Made by a program: the position numbers and the translations under genes. Source: DATAEY01 sp045805565 (GTDB lineage: Bacteria > Actinomycetota > Thermoleophilia > Solirubrobacterales > Solirubrobacteraceae). From it: 64,000 bases of DNA. The notes under the pieces are model-generated. The model saw only the letters and a list, made by a program, of their open reading frames with translations. It ran no database searches and was not told the origin of the DNA. The DNA lies in contig JBJMKZ010000036.1 of NCBI GenBank assembly GCA_045805565.1, positions 86,300-150,299 on the forward strand. Reading direction: 5' to 3'. Of this stretch, positions 34,591 through 41,817 are shown piece after piece; position 1 is the first letter of the stretch, and each line of letters begins with the position of its first letter.

Positions 34591-35222
34591 CCCGGCGCCG
34601 GATCCCGCGAGTCGCCCCCGGGCGCATCTCCGTCGGGGCTCGCCGGCGGCGGGGTCGAGAGCATGGCGCGGGGGGCCAGTCGCGCCACCCGGGCCTGGTC
34701 GAAGCCGGCGACGTGCTCGATGTCGCGGAGGATGGCGAAGGGCCCGTGCGCCTCGCGGTAGGCGACGATGCGTGCCGCGGCAGCCCGGCCGATCCCCGGG
34801 AGACGGCTGAGCCCCTCGAGGTCCGCCGTGTTCACGTCGATCCGAGGCAGGTCGGGCCGCGCGGTGGCGATCCGCACGGGCCCCGTGACCCGGGCCCGCC
34901 TGCGGCGCCCCGCGGCGGGCGCGGCCGACCGCGACTGCGGGCGGGTCCGAGTCGTGCCGGCCCACGGCGGCCGGGGGAGTCGACGGGCGGCGGGCGGCGG
35001 GCGGCCGGCTCGCGACCCGTATCCGAACCCCCGGCTCGAGCGGGTGGCGACGTGGTCCCCGCCCGCGATCGACGCGCCGACGAAGGCTCCGGCGACCATG
35101 AGCAGGGCGGGCACGAAGAGGATCCCGCCCAACACGACCAGCCCGACCACCGCGCCGAACCCGGCGCCGAGCAGCCCGCCCGCCAGCAGGCGGGCGTCCA
35201 GCGATGGGCCGTCGCCCGACAT
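34587..35222 (-). CDS. Membrane-anchored helix-hairpin-helix protein (ComEA-like)
   Basis: A 211-residue protein. Residues 10-55 form one or two glycine/valine-rich membrane helices (LLAGGLLGAGFGAVVGLVVL), a basic Pro/Arg linker follows, and a ComEA-type helix-hairpin-helix pair occupies about 128-190 (VNTADLEGLSRLPGIGRAAAARIVAYREAHGPF, IEHVAGF). HhH pairs bind DNA nonspecifically; ComEA itself is the DNA receptor of transformation, but no other competence gene is near. ATG at 35222. A Pro/Asp tail ends the protein. Confidence 0.75.
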   Translation of the reverse strand: MSGDGPSLDARLLAGGLLGAGFGAVVGLVVLGGILFVPALLMVAGAFVGASIAGGDHVATRSSRGFGYGSRAGRPPPAARRLPRPPWAGTTRTRPQSRSAAPAAGRRRRARVTGPVRIATARPDLPRIDVNTADLEGLSRLPGIGRAAAARIVAYREAHGPFAILRDIEHVAGFDQARVARLAPRAMLSTPPPASPDGDAPGGDSRDPAPG

Positions 35223-35275
35223 CGGGCCGATTGGAGCGCAGCCGGCCCGGGCTGTCAATAGGGAGCGCTCGGCGG

Positions 35276-36352
35276 CTACAGGCCCGTCAGCTGCGCCACG
35301 CGGGCGCGATGGCCGCGGGGCTCGCCGAATGCGTGCGCGTTGGCCTCCGCCCGCTTGAGGAAGAAGTGCAGGTCGTGCTCCCAGGTGAATCCGATCCCGC
35401 CGTGCACCTGCAGCGCGGATGCGGTCACCCTCCACCCCGCCTCGGACGCGTACGCCTTGGCCATCGAGGCGGCCAGGGCGCCGGACTCGGGCTCGTGGTC
35501 CAGCGCCCACGCCGCGTAGTAGGTGGTCGACCGGGCGCCCTCCACCTCCAGCAGCATGTCGGCGCAGCGGTGGGACACCGCCTGGTAGGCGCCGATCGGG
35601 CGGTCGAACTGCTTGCGCTCCTTCGCGTACTCGACCGCCATCTCCATCGCCCGCTGGGCGACGCCGGTGGACTCCGCCGCCAGCGCGGTCGGGATCGCGT
35701 CGAGCGCGCGCGCCACCTCCGGCCCCGTGCCGGTCAGAGGCTCGCCCTCCACGCCCTCGAGGCGAACGCGGTAGAGCTTGCGCGTCGGGTCGATGCCCGG
35801 CGTCGGGGTGATCGTGAGGCCGTCCGCACCCGCGTCCACCAGGTAGGGGTGGTCGCGCTCGCCGACGATCAGGAAGTCGGCGCTGGCCGCGTCGGGCACC
35901 GCGATCTTGGTCCCGGTCAACTTCGAGTCCTCCGCCGTCAGGGAGGTTTCGTCCAGCCAGTCGCCGCCGTCCTCGTCCTGGACGGCGAGCGTCCCCCGCT
36001 GCTCGCCGGCGGCCAGCGGGCGCAGCCAGCGCTCGCGCTGCCCGTCGTCCCCCGCTCCCTGCAGCACCAGCCCGGCGCATACGTTGGAGAAGAACGGCGT
36101 CGGCGCCAGGGCGTAGCCCAGCTCCTCTTGGAGGATGACCAGCTCGAGGATCCCCAGGCCCTGGCCGCCGAGCTCCTCGGACACGAAGATCCCGGGCCAG
36201 CCGAGCTCCACCAGCTGCGCCCACTGCTCGTCGGTGAACCCGCGCTCGTCCTCGGCCAGGCGCCTCACCTCGGCGAGAGGATAGCGGCTGGCCAGCATCT
36301 CGCGGGCGGCCTCCTTGATCGCCCGCTGCTCGTCGTTGAAGTCGAAGTTCAC
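35276..36352 (-). CDS. Acyl-CoA dehydrogenase subunit (FadE28-like, probably non-catalytic partner)
   Basis: A 358-residue acyl-CoA dehydrogenase homologue (NFDFNDEQRAIKEAAREML at the N-terminus; GGIGFTWEHDLHFFLKRAEANAHAFGEP near the C-terminus). The EGT(S/A)xxIQ block with the catalytic Glu is missing, and the protein is shorter than typical enzymes. This matches the smaller subunit of mycobacterial alpha2beta2 acyl-CoA dehydrogenases such as FadE28/FadE29. The partner gene lies immediately upstream (stop and start separated by 6 bases). Confidence 0.85.
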   Translation of the reverse strand: MNFDFNDEQRAIKEAAREMLASRYPLAEVRRLAEDERGFTDEQWAQLVELGWPGIFVSEELGGQGLGILELVILQEELGYALAPTPFFSNVCAGLVLQGAGDDGQRERWLRPLAAGEQRGTLAVQDEDGGDWLDETSLTAEDSKLTGTKIAVPDAASADFLIVGERDHPYLVDAGADGLTITPTPGIDPTRKLYRVRLEGVEGEPLTGTGPEVARALDAIPTALAAESTGVAQRAMEMAVEYAKERKQFDRPIGAYQAVSHRCADMLLEVEGARSTTYYAAWALDHEPESGALAASMAKAYASEAGWRVTASALQVHGGIGFTWEHDLHFFLKRAEANAHAFGEPRGHRARVAQLTGL

Positions 36353-36358
36353 CGGCGG

Positions 36359-37510
36359 CTAGCGCATCCGCGGCAGACCGAGCACCCGCTCGGCGACGAT
36401 GTTCTTGAGGATCTCGGTCGACCCGCCCTCGATCGAGTTGGCGCGCGCGCGCAGGAAGCGGTATGTCCACTTCTCGTCCTTCAGCTGGGCGCGAGGGCCG
36501 GCGATGTCCATGGCCAGCTCGGTGAGCGCCTGGTTGACCTCGGACCAGTGCCACTTGCCCAGCGAGCCCTCGGGTCCGGGAACGCCGTACTTCATGGTGG
36601 CGGTGAGACCCCGGTAGGCGTTGAGCCGCAGCACCTCGGACTCGATGTACAGCTGCGCCAGGCGCTGGCGGACGATCTCGTCGTCCGCCGCCGTCCCGCC
36701 GTCGAAGCGGGTGGAGCGCGCCTTGTCGAACAGCTCGCGCAGCGCGATCTTGACCTGGATCTGCAAGCCGAAGGCGAGCGTGGCCCGCTCGTGCATGAGC
36801 GTCGTGATCGCCACCTTCCAGCCGTTGCCCTCGCCGCCGAGGATGTTCTCATTCGGGATCCGCGCCTCCTCGAGGAAGAGCTCGTTGAACTCCGCCTCGC
36901 CGGTGATCTGGGTCAGCGGCCGCACCTGGACGGCGTCCTGATCCATGTCCATGAGGAAGTAGGTGATTCCCTTGTGCTTGGGCGCGTCGGGGTCGGTCCG
37001 GGCGACGAGCATGCACCACTTGGCGTGGTGCGCGAGGGTCGTCCACACCTTCTGGCCGGTCACCACCCACTCGTCGCCGTCGCGCACCGCGCGCGTCTTC
37101 AGGGAGGCCAGGTCGGAGCCCGAGTCGGGCTCGGAGAACCCCTGGCACCAGATCTCGTCGGCCGACAGGATCGGCTGCAGGTAGCGCTCCTTCTGCTCGT
37201 CGGTCCCGTGCGCGATCACCGTCGGCCCGCCCATGGCGAGGCCGAGCACGTTGACCAGCGAAGGTGCCTGGGCACGCGTCAGCTCCTCGTTGAAGATCGC
37301 CTGCTCGACCAGGGTGGCGCCCCGTCCGCCGTACTCGCGGGGCCATGAGACCCCCGCCCAGCCGGCGTCGTAGAGCTGGCGCTGCCAGTCGCGTCGGAAC
37401 TGGAATCCCGCCTCGTCGCCCGACGGCTCGGTGCCCGGATGGTTGTCCTTCAGCCACCCGCGCAGCTCGTCGCGGAAGGCCTCCTCCTCGGGCGAGAGCG
37501 TCAGGTCCAC
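36359..37510 (-). CDS. Acyl-CoA dehydrogenase subunit (FadE29-like, catalytic partner)
   Basis: A 383-residue acyl-CoA dehydrogenase. Blocks are WCQGFSEPDSGSDLASLKTRA (signature 1), VTGQKVWTTLAHHAKWCMLV, EARIPNENILGGEGNGWKVA and a C-terminus ANSIEGGSTEILKNIVAERVLGLPR that carries the catalytic Glu and the FAD-contact GSTEI. It pairs with the FadE28-like subunit next to it, a layout typical of heterotetrameric enzymes for bulky (steroid-side-chain or cyclic) CoA esters. ATG at 37510, divergent from the LLM gene across only 30 bases. Confidence 0.88.
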   Translation of the reverse strand: MDLTLSPEEEAFRDELRGWLKDNHPGTEPSGDEAGFQFRRDWQRQLYDAGWAGVSWPREYGGRGATLVEQAIFNEELTRAQAPSLVNVLGLAMGGPTVIAHGTDEQKERYLQPILSADEIWCQGFSEPDSGSDLASLKTRAVRDGDEWVVTGQKVWTTLAHHAKWCMLVARTDPDAPKHKGITYFLMDMDQDAVQVRPLTQITGEAEFNELFLEEARIPNENILGGEGNGWKVAITTLMHERATLAFGLQIQVKIALRELFDKARSTRFDGGTAADDEIVRQRLAQLYIESEVLRLNAYRGLTATMKYGVPGPEGSLGKWHWSEVNQALTELAMDIAGPRAQLKDEKWTYRFLRARANSIEGGSTEILKNIVAERVLGLPRMR

Positions 37511-37540
37511 GGCGCGAGGATCGTAGTACGGTGGGCCGCG

Positions 37541-38590
37541 ATGCGCATCGGGCTGTTCCTCGCCTACTGGCCCTGGTTCTCTCCCGACGAGCAGGTCGAG
37601 CTGTCGACCATGGCGGACGAGCTGGGGCTCGACTCGGTGTGGATCTCAGAGGCGTGGGGGCAGGACGCCGTCTCCGTGCTCGGGCTGCTGGCCGGCAAGA
37701 CCGAGCGGGTCGCCCTGGGCTCGGGGCTCATGCAGGTTCCGGCTCGCCAGCCCGCGGCGGCGGCGATGGCCGCCGTCACGCTCGACGTGTTGACCGGGGG
37801 GCGGTTCCGGCTCGGGCTCGGCGTGTCCGGCCCGCAGGTCTCCGAGGGCTGGTACGGCGTGCCGTTCCGCCGCCCGGTGCGGCGGACGCGCGAGTACGTG
37901 GAGATCGTCCGCCGGGCGCTTGCCCGCGATCGCCCGCTCGAGTTCCAGGGTGACGAGTGGCGCCTTCCGCTGCCCGAGTCCGACGGAGGTTCGGGACTGG
38001 GCAAGCCGCTGAAGCTGCTGGCCCGCCCGGTCCAGGACCGCATTCCCATCTATCTCGGAGCGATCGGCCCCCGGTCGGTAGAGCAGGCCGGCGAGATCGC
38101 CGACGGCTGGCTGCCGTTCCTGCTGCACCCGGGCCAGCCGGAGATCCTGCTGGATCCGCTGCGCGCCGGCGCCCGCAGAGCCGGCCGCTCGCTGGACGAG
38201 ATCGACGTGGCGCCGGTCGTTCCCGTGGCCATCGACGACGACCTGGCGCAGGCACGCAACGCGGCGCGTCCGTGGCTGGCGTTCTACCTGGGTGCGATGG
38301 GGGCGAAGGACAAGAACTTCTACGTCGAGCTGGCCGAGCGCTACGGGTACGGCGACTCGGCGCGCACGTGCCAGGAGAAGATGCTGGCCGGTGACCGGGT
38401 CGGCGGCGCGGCGGCGCTGACGCCGGAGCTGATCGACGCCGCCTGCATCGCCACCACCCCGGGCGGGCTCGACGACCGGCTGGCCGCCTACCAGGACGCG
38501 GGGGCGAGCACCCTGGTGGCGGTGCCCTCCGGCGACCGGCCGGCGGTGGTGAGGACGCTGGCCGCGGCGGTCGGACAGTCGGTCGGCTGA
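37541..38590 (+). CDS. LLM-class, probably F420-dependent oxidoreductase
   Basis: A 349-residue luciferase-like TIM-barrel oxidoreductase. The N-terminus MRIGLFLAYWPWFSPDEQVE, then GLDSVWISEAWGQDAVSVLGLLAG, RFRLGLGVSGPQVSEGWYG and IPIYLGAIGPRSVEQAGEIADGWLP are typical of actinobacterial F420-dependent LLM proteins. The reaction is unknown. Its placement opposite the acyl-CoA dehydrogenase pair suggests a redox step in the same pathway. ATG at 37541. Confidence 0.87.
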   Translation: MRIGLFLAYWPWFSPDEQVELSTMADELGLDSVWISEAWGQDAVSVLGLLAGKTERVALGSGLMQVPARQPAAAAMAAVTLDVLTGGRFRLGLGVSGPQVSEGWYGVPFRRPVRRTREYVEIVRRALARDRPLEFQGDEWRLPLPESDGGSGLGKPLKLLARPVQDRIPIYLGAIGPRSVEQAGEIADGWLPFLLHPGQPEILLDPLRAGARRAGRSLDEIDVAPVVPVAIDDDLAQARNAARPWLAFYLGAMGAKDKNFYVELAERYGYGDSARTCQEKMLAGDRVGGAAALTPELIDAACIATTPGGLDDRLAAYQDAGASTLVAVPSGDRPAVVRTLAAAVGQSVG

Positions 38591-38642
38591 CCGCGGGACG
38601 CCCCGGGGGGCGAGCCCGCCCGCGATCCGCCCTCTCCGGGCG

Positions 38643-39041
38643 GTGGAGGCCGGGACGGAACTGCCGCCGCGGCTGGCGGGCTACCCGCGGATCGCGCTGC
38701 GCTCGGCTCGGCTCGAAGTGCGGGTGGCGCGCACGTTTCGGGCGCGGCTGCTCGGATTGGCCGGACTGCGGGGCCTGCCCCGCGACTGCGGGCTCCTGCT
38801 ACCGGCGACCCGCTCGGCGCACACGCTCGGGATGCGCTTCGCGCTCGACCTGGTGTGGCTCGACCGCCGGGGGAACGTCGTGCGCATCGACTCCGGCGTG
38901 GCGCGCGGTCGCCTGCGGTCGTGCCGGGCCGCCGCCGGGCTGCTCGAGCTGGCCGGCGGCCAGGCCGCCGAGGCGGAGCTGGTGGTCGGCGGGCACGCGC
39001 TGTCGCCGGGCGCCGGGACCGGCGGAGGGAGAGGTCAGTAG
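38643..39041 (+). CDS. DUF192 family protein
   Basis: A 132-residue DUF192 (UPF0127) protein with the family blocks RTFRARLLGLAGLRGLPRDCGLLL, SAHTLGMRFALDLVWLDRRGNVV and AAGLLELAGGQAAEAELVVGG. The family is widespread and uncharacterised. No signal peptide, unlike many family members. GTG start at 38643. Its last 7 bases overlap the convergent PRC-barrel-like gene. Confidence 0.82.
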   Translation: MEAGTELPPRLAGYPRIALRSARLEVRVARTFRARLLGLAGLRGLPRDCGLLLPATRSAHTLGMRFALDLVWLDRRGNVVRIDSGVARGRLRSCRAAAGLLELAGGQAAEAELVVGGHALSPGAGTGGGRGQ

Positions 39042-39406
39042 TTGCCGGAGAGGATGTCCCACGCCCGACGCAGCTTGTCGAGCAGGCGCTCGTCCGCGGT
39101 GTCGCCCCAGGAGGGATCGGCGCGCATGGCCGGGGGATTGGCGCTGGGCTCCGGGAGGCGCCGGCTCCGCTGTGCGTCGAGCGTCAGCGTCACGCCGCGC
39201 TCGTGGATGGAGTCGACCTGCTCGGCGTCGGCGAACCGGTGGCCGCCCGGCCCGGCGCTGGTGTCGATCACGATGCCGTCGAAGATGTCCTCGCCCTCCG
39301 CGGCCAGCACGTGCTCGACGGTGCCCAGCCGCGCGCCATCACGGCTGAACACCGGGGTCCCCTTCTCGAGCACCTCGTAGGAGATGGGAGCGCCGAGCTC
39401 GTCCAC
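39035..39406 (-). CDS. PRC-barrel-like protein
   Basis: A 123-residue protein. Residues 5-80 (ISYEVLEKGTPVFSRDGARLGTVEHVLAAEGEDIFDGIVIDTSAG, then RFADAEQVDSIHERGVTLTL) match a PRC-barrel/DUF2171 pattern of short strands; residues 80-123 are a charged tail with a conserved-looking helix WGDTADERLLDKLRRAWDILSG. Such proteins are common in soil Actinobacteria and unassigned. Confidence 0.75.
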   Translation of the reverse strand: MDELGAPISYEVLEKGTPVFSRDGARLGTVEHVLAAEGEDIFDGIVIDTSAGPGGHRFADAEQVDSIHERGVTLTLDAQRSRRLPEPSANPPAMRADPSWGDTADERLLDKLRRAWDILSGNY

Positions 39407-39457
39407 CTCGCTATCGCCTCTTGGAGTGCCCGCAGGCCCCTTGTCTGTGCGGCCGGG

Positions 39458-40630
39458 TCAGACGCGCTGGATCAGCGTGCCCGTCCCGAGCCCGCCGCCG
39501 CAGCACATGGTCACCAGGCCGGTCTCCTGGTCGGAGCGCTCGAGCTCGTGCAGCAGGGTGGTGATGAGCCGGGCGCCGGTCGACCCGAGCGGATGGCCGA
39601 GGGCCATCGCGCCGCCGTTGACGTTGACGCGCTCCATGTCGGGCGCGAGCTCGCGCCGCCAGGCCGCCACCACCGGCGCGAAGGCCTCGTTGATCTCGAT
39701 CAGGTCGAGGTCGTCGATCTTCATCCCGTTGCGCTCGAGCAGCCTCCGGGTGGCCGGGATCGGGCCGGTGAGCATGATCACCGGATCGACGCCCACGGTG
39801 GTCTGATCCATGATCCGGGCCCGCGGCTTGACGCCGAGCTCGTCCGCCTTCTCGCGCGACATCATCAGCACCGCCGCCGCCCCGTCCGAGATCTGCGACG
39901 AGTTGCCGGCGGTGATCTTGCCGTCGGGCTTGAAGGCCGGCTTGAGCTCGGCCAGCTTCTCCAGGGTCGTGTCGGGACGGATGCCCTGGTCGGTGACGTA
40001 GGTGTCGCCGTTGACCGAGAACGGGATCATCTCCCGCTCGAACCGACCCTCCTCGGTGGCGCGATGCGCCAGCTGGTGGGAGCGCACGCCCAGCTCGTCG
40101 AGCTCGGATCGGGGAATCTCCCACTTGTCGGCGATCATCTCGGCGCTGATCCCCTGCGGCACGAGGTTGTAGCGGTCCATCAGCTCCTGGGGCCAGGGGG
40201 TCCCGACCTGGTCGACCCAGTTGAACCCGACGCCCATCGGAATGTGACCCATGTGCTCGACGCCGGAGCCGATGACGCAGTCGTGCACACCCGCGGCGAC
40301 GAGCGCGGCGCCGAAGTTCACCGCCTGCTGCGCCGAGCCGCACTGACGATCGACGGTGGTGGCCGGGGTCTCGACCGGAAGTCCCGCCTGCAGCCAGGCG
40401 TTTCGCCCCACGTTGAACATCTGCTCGCCGTACTGCTGGACGCAGCCGGACACGACGTCCTCGACCTCCTCGGCCGGGACGCCCGCGCGCTCGATCACCT
40501 CCGTGAAGCACCTCCCGAGCAGCTCGTTGGGATGGGTGTCCTTGTAGTAGCCCTTCTCGGGGTGACCGCGGCCGATCGGGGTCCTTGCCGCCTCGACGAT
40601 GACAACCTCGCGGCCCTGCTGATGACTCAT
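39458..40630 (-). CDS. Thiolase (acetyl-CoA C-acyltransferase, FadA5/FadA6-like)
   Basis: A 390-residue degradative thiolase cleaving 3-ketoacyl-CoA. The nucleophile is Cys97 in TVDRQCGSAQQ; NEAFAP, ALGHPLGSTGARL (catalytic His) and MCCGGGLGTG (acid/base Cys) complete the active site. SGCVQQYGEQMFNVGRNAWLQAGLP resembles the steroid-side-chain thiolase group of mycobacteria. ATG at 40630; the promoter contains a TetR-like operator at 40710-40725 with a TAAAAT -10-like element just downstream of it. Confidence 0.92.
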   Translation of the reverse strand: MSHQQGREVVIVEAARTPIGRGHPEKGYYKDTHPNELLGRCFTEVIERAGVPAEEVEDVVSGCVQQYGEQMFNVGRNAWLQAGLPVETPATTVDRQCGSAQQAVNFGAALVAAGVHDCVIGSGVEHMGHIPMGVGFNWVDQVGTPWPQELMDRYNLVPQGISAEMIADKWEIPRSELDELGVRSHQLAHRATEEGRFEREMIPFSVNGDTYVTDQGIRPDTTLEKLAELKPAFKPDGKITAGNSSQISDGAAAVLMMSREKADELGVKPRARIMDQTTVGVDPVIMLTGPIPATRRLLERNGMKIDDLDLIEINEAFAPVVAAWRRELAPDMERVNVNGGAMALGHPLGSTGARLITTLLHELERSDQETGLVTMCCGGGLGTGTLIQRV

Positions 40631-40709
40631 CGGTGTTCGATCCTTCCGTCTTGGCTTGCGCAGCGGTGGCGGCGCGGCCCGCGCGCCCGGGCCGAGTTAT
40701 TTTACCCGA

Positions 40710-40725
40710 CTGACTGGCCAATCAG
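40710..40725 (-). promoter_or_regulatory. Second TetR-like operator, between thiolase and hydroxyacyl-CoA dehydrogenase
   Basis: CTGACTGGCCAATCAG is a near-perfect palindrome sharing the core TGACTGGCCA(G/A)TCA with the site at 32231-32250. On the minus strand it is followed within 9 bases by TAAAAT, a good actinobacterial -10, so repressor binding would cover the spacer of the thiolase promoter. It is also about 60 bases before the divergent hydroxyacyl-CoA dehydrogenase start. Confidence 0.65.
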
Positions 40726-40784
40726 CCAAACGCGGGCACGGCCGAGCACGGCGCGACCGGCCCGGGGTAGGGTGCCGCCCAGCT

Positions 40785-41567
40785 TTGGAGGAGCGCCTCG
40801 GCATAGCCGGAAGCGGCGAGATCGCGTGCGGGCTCGCGACCCTGGCCGCCGCGCGGGGAGAGGTGCTGGTGTGGGCGCGCTCGGCCCGGTCGGCGGACCG
40901 CCTCGGTGACGCGGTGCGGGCGGCAGGCGGTGAGCACGCGGCGATCCAAGTGGAGACCGACCCCGCGGTGCTGGCGGGCGCCTCTTTCGTGGTGGAGGCG
41001 ATCGTCGAGGACCACGACGTCAAGGTGGAGGTCCTGCTCGACATCCATCGCCGCATCGCGCCGGAGGCGCTGCTGGCGACCACCACGTCTTCGCTGTCGA
41101 TCGAGGCGCTGGCCCGGGCGTCCGGCCGGCCGGACCGCTTCCTCGGGCTGCACGTCTTCAACCCGGTGGCGAAGATGGCCCTGGTCGAGCTCGCGTTTCC
41201 GCCCGCGGCCGCCCCGGACACCCGGCGCCGCGCGCTGCGGTTGTGCGAGGCGCTCGACAAGACCGCGGTCGAGGTCCCGCCGGAGCTCCGCGGCTTCGTC
41301 GTCAACCGGCTCCTGTTCCCGTTCCTGTTCGACGCGGTGCGTCTGCTGGAGGCGAGCGGCCTGGACCCCGAGCAGGTCGACACCTGCATGAAGCTCGGGG
41401 CGGGCCACCCGATGGGGCCGCTCGCCCTGCTCGACCTGGTGGGACTCGACGTCGCCCAGGCGATCGGCGACGCGATCGACGTGGAGGTCCCCGACCGCGT
41501 TCGCACCATGGCCCGCGAGGGGGAGCTGGGGCGCAAGTCGGGACGGGGCTTCTACCGCTACGTCTGA
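40785..41567 (+). CDS. 3-hydroxyacyl-CoA dehydrogenase
   Basis: A 260-residue two-domain enzyme that oxidises 3-hydroxyacyl-CoA with NAD. The N-terminal Rossmann motif is LGIAGSGEIACGLA, the catalytic His lies in LGLHVFNPVAKMALVEL, and the C-terminal domain has RGFVVNRLLFPFLFDAVRLLE and KLGAGHPMGPLALLDLVGLDV, ending GRKSGRGFYRYV. The start is taken as TTG at 40785 because the reading MEERLGIAGSGEI fits the family; no ATG or GTG is suitably placed. Its likely substrate path is with the divergent thiolase. Confidence 0.85.
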   Translation: MEERLGIAGSGEIACGLATLAAARGEVLVWARSARSADRLGDAVRAAGGEHAAIQVETDPAVLAGASFVVEAIVEDHDVKVEVLLDIHRRIAPEALLATTTSSLSIEALARASGRPDRFLGLHVFNPVAKMALVELAFPPAAAPDTRRRALRLCEALDKTAVEVPPELRGFVVNRLLFPFLFDAVRLLEASGLDPEQVDTCMKLGAGHPMGPLALLDLVGLDVAQAIGDAIDVEVPDRVRTMAREGELGRKSGRGFYRYV

Positions 41568-41595
41568 GTCGCGCCGGCGGGTGGCCCGCCGGGAT

Positions 41596-41646
41596 TTAGG
41601 CGGGCTTGAACTGCCGGTTCCATACTGCGCGCGCGACGTACCTCAT
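41596..41646 (-). CDS. Candidate 16-residue peptide gene with a strong ribosome-binding site
   Basis: A very short reading frame, MRYVARAVWNRQFKPA, ends with TAA. Its ATG (41644-41646) is preceded by GGGAGGAGGTG, with AGGAGG at 41654-41659 and a 7-base gap, one of the best ribosome sites in the window. A 12-base-pair hairpin (41669-41698) lies directly upstream. The peptide is basic with one Trp and one Phe. No gene follows on this strand except after the convergent hydroxyacyl-CoA dehydrogenase, so it is not an obvious attenuator leader. It may be a genuine microprotein, or the site may be coincidental. Confidence 0.4.
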   Translation of the reverse strand: MRYVARAVWNRQFKPA

Positions 41647-41668
41647 AGCCGCACCTCCTCCCATACAG

Positions 41669-41698
41669 CGACCGGCCCGCTCCCCCGCGGGCCGGTCG
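41669..41698. terminator. Strong hairpin between convergent genes (bidirectional terminator or RNA element)
   Basis: CGACCGGCCCGC and GCGGGCCGGTCG form a perfect 12-base-pair stem with a 6-base loop. On the plus strand it is followed by GCTTAATT, a weak T-rich tail, and could terminate the hydroxyacyl-CoA dehydrogenase transcript. On the minus strand it lies between the CorC-like gene and the small peptide frame. Further inverted repeats flank it (GGGTGG/CCCACC near 41707-41726 and CAACCG/CGGTTG near 41739-41767), so the 250-base gap 41568-41817 is unusually structured. Confidence 0.5.
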
Positions 41699-41817
41699 GC
41701 TTAATTGGGTGGACTCGTGGCCCACCATCTCTCCTCTCCAACCGCGCTGCACCCCGGCGCGCCGGTTGTGGCACTTGAAACGTAGCGCGTCGGGCGCGCT
41801 TTCGCCACTTCCAGCGG

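Noticed and set aside
41558..41728. A 56-codon minus-strand frame (starting MVGHESTQLSRP) with a GGAGAGGAG sequence before its ATG.
   Set aside because: Spacing between the purine block and the ATG is too short, the frame overlaps the end of the hydroxyacyl-CoA dehydrogenase gene and competes with the better 16-codon frame in another phase.
41728..41770. CTCTCCAACCGCGCTGCACCCCGG looked like part of an actinobacterial SAM-type riboswitch.
   Set aside because: The remaining conserved blocks (the GCCAGC/GGCAACC region and P1 pairing) are missing and no methionine-cycle gene follows on that strand.
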